Shown here: positions 59,765-64,000 of the stretch, in pieces
Position numbering within the stretch: the stretch's first letter is position 1
How the letters are laid out: every line of letters begins with the position of its first letter
DNA from: Paramarasmius palmivorus
Taxonomy: Eukaryota > Basidiomycota > Agaricomycetes > Agaricales > Marasmiaceae
NCBI GenBank assembly: GCA_037176845.1
Contig: JAYKXP010000095.1
Coordinates: 1-64,000, forward strand
Direction of reading: 5' to 3'
DNA: 64,000 bases
Made by a program: the position numbers and the translations under genes
The notes under the pieces: model-generated
Database searches by the model: none
Told to the model about the DNA's origin: nothing
The model's input: only the letters and a program-made list of their open reading frames with translations

Positions 59765-61197
59765 AGTATTTAAATGTTTATATATTGAAAATTTAGTTCG
59801 TAATACATTGCAAGTAGCATCCGAAAAGAGGAAGAGTGACGTCTGAACCATTACAGCATGCCTTATGTTCTAACTCGCTTGTTGCCTGGTTCTCGAATCG
59901 CTCACACCATCGTCCCCCTGCCACGAAACCATGCTACCCTGATAAGGAGATGGCATGTCAAAGAATGAGATTATTACTGTACTATAGCGTTAATAGCTCC
60001 TGGAGTTGAGTGGACAAGGGGAGGCGCGGAAGATCACTGCTAGGGTACGCCTGGACGGATGGCATACAACTCCAGTAGAAAGGGTGTAGCCGGAAATACT
60101 ACGACTTCCTCTCTCCGAACAAAGATATGATTAGGGATTACTAATGATGAGAATCCGAATACAGGATGGCCATAGACGATGCCGCCGTACCTTCCCATCA
60201 GCGGATGATGCCTGTGAGCTATACCCATTGTCGATATTGCAATAAGCCAGAAGGGAGATCTAGAAAGGGCGGTTGGACAATGGGAGAAGTGGGCAGGAAA
60301 GATTCGGACGTACTTGATGACTCGTTGACGGACAAGGAGTGTACGACGTTGTTTACTGTAATCCGATTCTCCAATGCGAACTTGCTACGATAAACCCCTA
60401 GACTAAGCAACTAACAAGGTCAACACACACACCGGAATGCAAGCCATGAAGTCCGTATTGATTCGTCTCTTAGCTGACTGAGGCGTCTTGTATGTTGGAA
60501 GCTGGTAAGAGTTATGTTGGAGTTATGTAACAGTACTGACTGTATTTTTGGCGCTAAGTTAGACTGAGAGAGGCAAAGATGTGTGGATGTCGGGCGTGAA
60601 GTGGAAAAAAGACTGCAGATTTGACGTCTTGGTCGAATCAGAAAAGAAAGAACCAACTTCCCACGTGGCATCAATGGAGCGTTCGGATCCGCTCGAGCCA
60701 CTCGCTCCAATCGATTGATGCAAGCATGATAATCACTTTTAAAGCTTCTTATAGGATTCGCCCGCCAATAGTCTATAATCAGAGCGACTGCCCTTCAACT
60801 TTCCTAGGGAGGGGAAGGCTTCCCCTCTCCTGTATGTGCGGCATGGAAAAACTAACAGTAGTCCGCATTCACTGATAACTGGCGACGTTGCCAATCGTGG
60901 CCAACCCGTGTACAATCTTGGCAAAATTTCATTTTTCGAATAGGTCTTCCGTTTAGACCCTCGCCTTAGGTCGCCTATTCCCCGCTCCAGGTCTCAACAG
61001 ACTTTTCCAATCGCAGGCAATAATCGACCATACGACCCATCGACTCAAGTGGAAACACTGTTGTTTTGGAGATCTCGTGAATTCTAGTGTTTTGATGGTC
61101 ACAAACTCTGCAAAGATATAGAGTACAAGTACTTCTTAGTCGACACAATCAATGCAATGGCGAGTCCGTTACAAACACCTTCTACCAATCATTGGAC
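59765..61197. other. No gene recognised
   Basis: Short frames only on both strands. Nothing notable before the tRNA-Trp gene. Confidence 0.45.
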
Positions 61198-61277
61198 GAT
61201 CTCCTAGCTCAGCGGTAGAGCGTCGGATTCCAGTCATTGTATCCCGAAGGTCATCCGTTCAATCCGGGTGGAGATCA
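61198..61277 (+). tRNA. tRNA-Trp (anticodon CCA), with 8-nt intron
   Basis: Acceptor GATCTCC pairs with GGAGATC, discriminator A. Apart from the intron and one acceptor pair it matches the copy at 25283 over the whole mature part. The intron is 8 nt (TCATTGTA) instead of 17. The acceptor pair 5-68 is T-A here and C-G there, a compensatory change showing that folding has been kept in both. Confidence 0.88.
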
Positions 61278-61363
61278 TTGACCGTTTCACTTTTGAGTTT
61301 TTGTCAGCATAGTCGTCAGCACGATAGTTCTTCTCAGGAAACTTCCTGCGTCCCTTCCCCAGT

Positions 61364-62192
61364 ATGAAGTGGCTCTCCACAATGTGAGTGCTCCGTCTAA
61401 GCTCTAGAGGTTTGGTTCACGTATCAAGATATCATCAATACAGCTCTTACTACTTTCACTGAAATCGAAAAGGGCGTCAGAATTGCCCTGCTGCCAACAA
61501 CTGTTACCCAGGGTGTTACTGTTACAGTTTTCTGGTGAACCAAATGAAACCGAGGATTTTATTCTAGGCCCAGGTCCTCTTGGAACCCAAGGTATTATTA
61601 CTGTAAACTATACAGCAGGATAAGGCGTTGGTTCTGCTACAGTCTCGTTCCTGAAGCCTGGAGAGTACGTACCGACTCATCGCGCTCTTGGGACTGCGTT
61701 GTTGACCCAAACTCTTGGAATCTTGTGATTTTAGCAGCACAGACTTTCAGTGATGGGAGGACCTCGTATGTTTTCATCGTTAATTCTGTGTTTTGTCCTA
61801 AGGCTGAAAACAAGACGGGATCTTTTTCACGGACACAAACCACAAATATGTGTTTTCTTGCCCAGCCCCAACAGACATCTTCTCAGGCTGGTATTCAAAC
61901 AGGCGGGATGATATCTTCACATTCACTACCTTCTCTACCCGTTACATCTGTCATATCACGGTCATCGCAACATTCTCCGGACCTTACTACATCTATCTCA
62001 CTGCAACCTCCTGGCGATCTAGGAAAAAATGCCACATCAAGACGAGACGCTGCGAATCATCGGTTTTGTAGTCGGATCCCTTGTGCTCATGGTTCTGACC
62101 ATGATAGTCATTTGTGGCTCAGACGACGTCTACTAACGATTAAACCCACATTCATCACTCTCAGGCTACCCGGACACTTTACCAACGATTGA
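61364..62192 (+). CDS. Single-pass membrane protein, several frame breaks
   Basis: Start MKWLST at 61364, then an intron to about 61435. The extracellular part reads LLPTTVTQGVTVTVFW, then GEPNETEDFILGPGPLGTQG, IITVNYTAG and GVGSATVSFLKPGE. This is the beta-sandwich layout often seen at the outer end of basidiomycete single-pass proteins (VTQGxxVTVTW ... EDFxLxL). A Ser/Thr/Gln-rich linker follows (TSSQAGIQTGGMISS), then a membrane helix IIGFVVGSLVLMVLTMIVI near 62055-62115 and WLRRRLLTIKP. Breaks: one extra T near 61531 (TTTT), an in-frame TAA at about 61621 where Gln is expected, and one missing T near 62111 (ATTTG). It is probably either a decaying gene or one with consensus errors. No function known. 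Confidence 0.5.
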
Positions 62193-62448
62193 AAAGAAGC
62201 GGGACAAATTCATACAAAGAAACCTTAACGGCTTGACCCCCGTCTCGATGACTTGGGTTCTACATATGTCGGGCTCACTTCATTTATTTGCCCTCAAGAT
62301 GATTTGGGTTACGAGCACTTCTCATATCGTGAGGCAGACAATGACATACCGCAATATGGTCCATTCTTGTGCCGTTACCATTGTTACTGATTCGGTCCAT
62401 CGAGGTAATATGACTATTGACAGTAATTAGAACAGCTAACGAAATCAT

Positions 62449-63214
62449 TCAAGCGATTCCAGGGAAAAACCACCAAGGTATATCCATCGCATACCTCTCC
62501 CACTCCTGCCCAAATGTTTTCTTCATCTGCGTGTCTTCAGCCTGCACCCTGCTAATCCCAACCGCTAATACCCAGCACCACCATGCAGCCCAAATTATCG
62601 TCGTCAAGCCCTTCCAGCGGAGCGGTCCACACTCCGTCATCCAGCTCCCTTGCGTAAAATGCGAGAACGTGATACCAGCGACGAGAAGGATGGAACCAGT
62701 ATAGGCGGGATGTCGGACGTAGGCGTAGAAACGGTTTGTGATAAGCTTGTGGTCCCGATGGATAGTTAGATCGAACGTGAAAAGGTGGCCAAGGACTTTG
62801 AAGCAGTCGAGACGGATGTAAGCGCCGAGAAATAGAGCGACACAACCGATGAAGAACATGGGCGAGATGGTTATCTTGTGGCGATTCGGAGATGTGGTAC
62901 TAGGACACGCAACACTTGCAAGGAACGCAGCGGTGGAGGGAGGTTGAAGAGTGCAGAGGTAGCTCAATGTTTCGAATGCTGAGCAAATCCAGAGAACGAT
63001 GGAATGTGCCTATCAGTGGTCCATGTCAGCCATATTAGGCGGTATAATGAAAGTGACGACAATAACGCACTCTAAAGATACATGGCGCTATTTGTAAAAC
63101 CCAATACTCTTCTTTATGATAACGGGTTTGCTCTAGTGTTGGATTCGGAGGTGTCATGGCATAGTGATGTGCAATAGCTTGGGCGATAGTAAGAGATGCT
63201 CTTGTGAGAGACAT
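62449..63214 (-). CDS. STE14: Protein-S-isoprenylcysteine O-methyltransferase (ICMT/Ste14)
   Basis: Methylates the prenylated C-terminal cysteine of CaaX proteins such as Ras and a-factor-type pheromones, in the ER membrane. Two exons: 63071-63214 and 62449-63009, with a 61-nt GT-AG intron, giving 234 residues, normal for the fungal enzyme. Start chosen at MSLTRASLTIAQAIAHHYAM; an upstream in-frame ATG at 63271 would add 19 residues. The first exon holds a hydrophobic start and PPNPTLEQTRYHKEEY. The second has SPMFFIGCVALFLGAYIRL (membrane), LGHLFTFDLTI, then HKLITNRFYAYVRHPAYTGS, the methyl-donor motif of the family, a further helix, and the ending QEWERYAMDIPWWFFPGIA. The frame is unbroken. 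In a basidiomycete it would be needed for mating-pheromone maturation. Confidence 0.92.
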
Positions 63215-64000
63215 GATGGGGGAACTTTGGAGAGCAATCGGACGTGCGGTCGGTTTATATCCCCAGGCCATTGGTAATTTGTTTTGTCACTTCCGAGCAC
63301 CGATTCACGGATGACATCATGTCGGCGACTTTTAGCGCCCAGTTGACGCTCATTTTGGAGTTCATGTCAGATTTGACTCGTACCAGGTCAGAATCGACAA
63401 CGACAACGAAGCTACAAACAATGTTCATTATGCACCTGAATGTAAGCCACAGCATTCGTCCAACATCGCTCAAGACGGCGAATCAAATATCACGGGATGC
63501 AGACTAAGACCGCTTCACCTTCAGAATCGTACTTACGATGCTGTAGTTTGATTGTAGCGTACTTAGCGACAAGACAGGTTGACGCCGCGGGCGTCCATGA
63601 TTGCCCGTATTTTCAGAAACAAAACAAAACGCGGTGGTAAATTGATAGTATTTACCGTTTTTGTGAACGATGAGCGAATGGGCGAATCGTCAATCATTTA
63701 CCTACACCTTGTCCACCCAGCTCAGAGTACAAAACATCGTCTCCTTGTTTCTGTCCCTTTCGAGCCTTCTTGAAGTGATTCGAGATCAAGAACGCGACGT
63801 CTTGCAAAGCAGACAAACAAGATTAGTCATACTCGAAACGGGCAGGAGCACAAGACGTACCGAGACTCTGCTCGAAGTTCAACCGTGGATCGCAGAAAGA
63901 CTATCACACAAGTATTAGCACCACCTAAATTTGCGGTACAATCGACGTACCTGGTACCTCAACCCAAGTTCATCCTCACTGAGCTCCATACTTCCACCGA
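63215..64000. other. Right edge; possible start of another gene
   Basis: Plus-strand frames at 63319-63430 (MSATFSAQLTLILEFMSDLT) and 63670-63918 (VSLFLSLSSLLEVIRDQERD, later LVILETGRSTRRTETLLE) have a helical, coiled-coil-like look and could be exons of a gene running past the window. I cannot connect them with confidence. Confidence 0.25.

Overview
This is the end of a linear chromosome from a basidiomycete fungus, most likely an Agaricomycete. It opens with about 137 bp of telomere repeat (C-rich strand CCCCTAA, so a 7-base TTAGGGG-type unit). The genes are split by many introns of about 45-60 nt with GT-AG ends. The families present are typical of basidiomycetes: DUF6699, a Pcc1-like HMG-box regulator, a basidiomycete-specific polytopic membrane protein, GH76-like proteins anchored by one C-terminal membrane helix, and intron-containing tRNA genes. 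The species cannot be fixed from the sequence alone.

Layout. 1-137 telomere. 138-2400 is a subtelomeric zone rich in short hairpins and longer palindromes, partly a roughly 600-bp tandem repeat. At 2570-3207 lies the 3' part of a membrane-protein gene cut off by that zone. 3.2-9.5 kb has no gene I can name. 9.5-17.4 kb is a normal gene island: a DUF6699 protein, the spindle-checkpoint WD40 protein BUB3, and an HMG-box transcription factor. 17.4-24.9 kb is gene-poor. 24.9-28.5 kb holds tRNA-Arg(UCU), tRNA-Trp(CCA) and a UDP-glycosyltransferase. 31.3-56.1 kb is the main accessory region: five paralogues of a GH76-like membrane-anchored secretory family (four on the minus strand, one broken copy on the plus strand). 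Two copies of a roughly 2.8-kb duplicated segment are interleaved with them, each carrying a tRNA-Gly(UCC) gene with an intron. 58.2-63.2 kb holds a polytopic membrane protein, a second tRNA-Trp, a single-pass membrane protein and isoprenylcysteine carboxyl methyltransferase (STE14/ICMT).

Two themes run through the window. First, the GH76-like cluster looks like an expanding and decaying family: one copy looks intact, one has lost its signal peptide, one carries several stop codons, and all sit among duplicated DNA. Second, many otherwise well-preserved genes (HMG factor, glycosyltransferase, three of the GH76-like genes, the coiled-coil gene, both single-pass membrane proteins) are broken by one-base shifts that nearly all fall in short homopolymers. 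This is more like consensus errors of a long-read assembly than real decay, and it should be settled before calling these genes dead. The stop codons in the plus-strand GH76-like copy are a different kind of damage and make that copy a true pseudogene candidate.

Housekeeping genes (BUB3, STE14, tRNAs) mark the ordinary chromosome. The GH76-like family, glycosyltransferase and membrane proteins are the surface and accessory part. I found no operon-like logic, no recognisable transposase or reverse transcriptase, no virus and no toxin gene.
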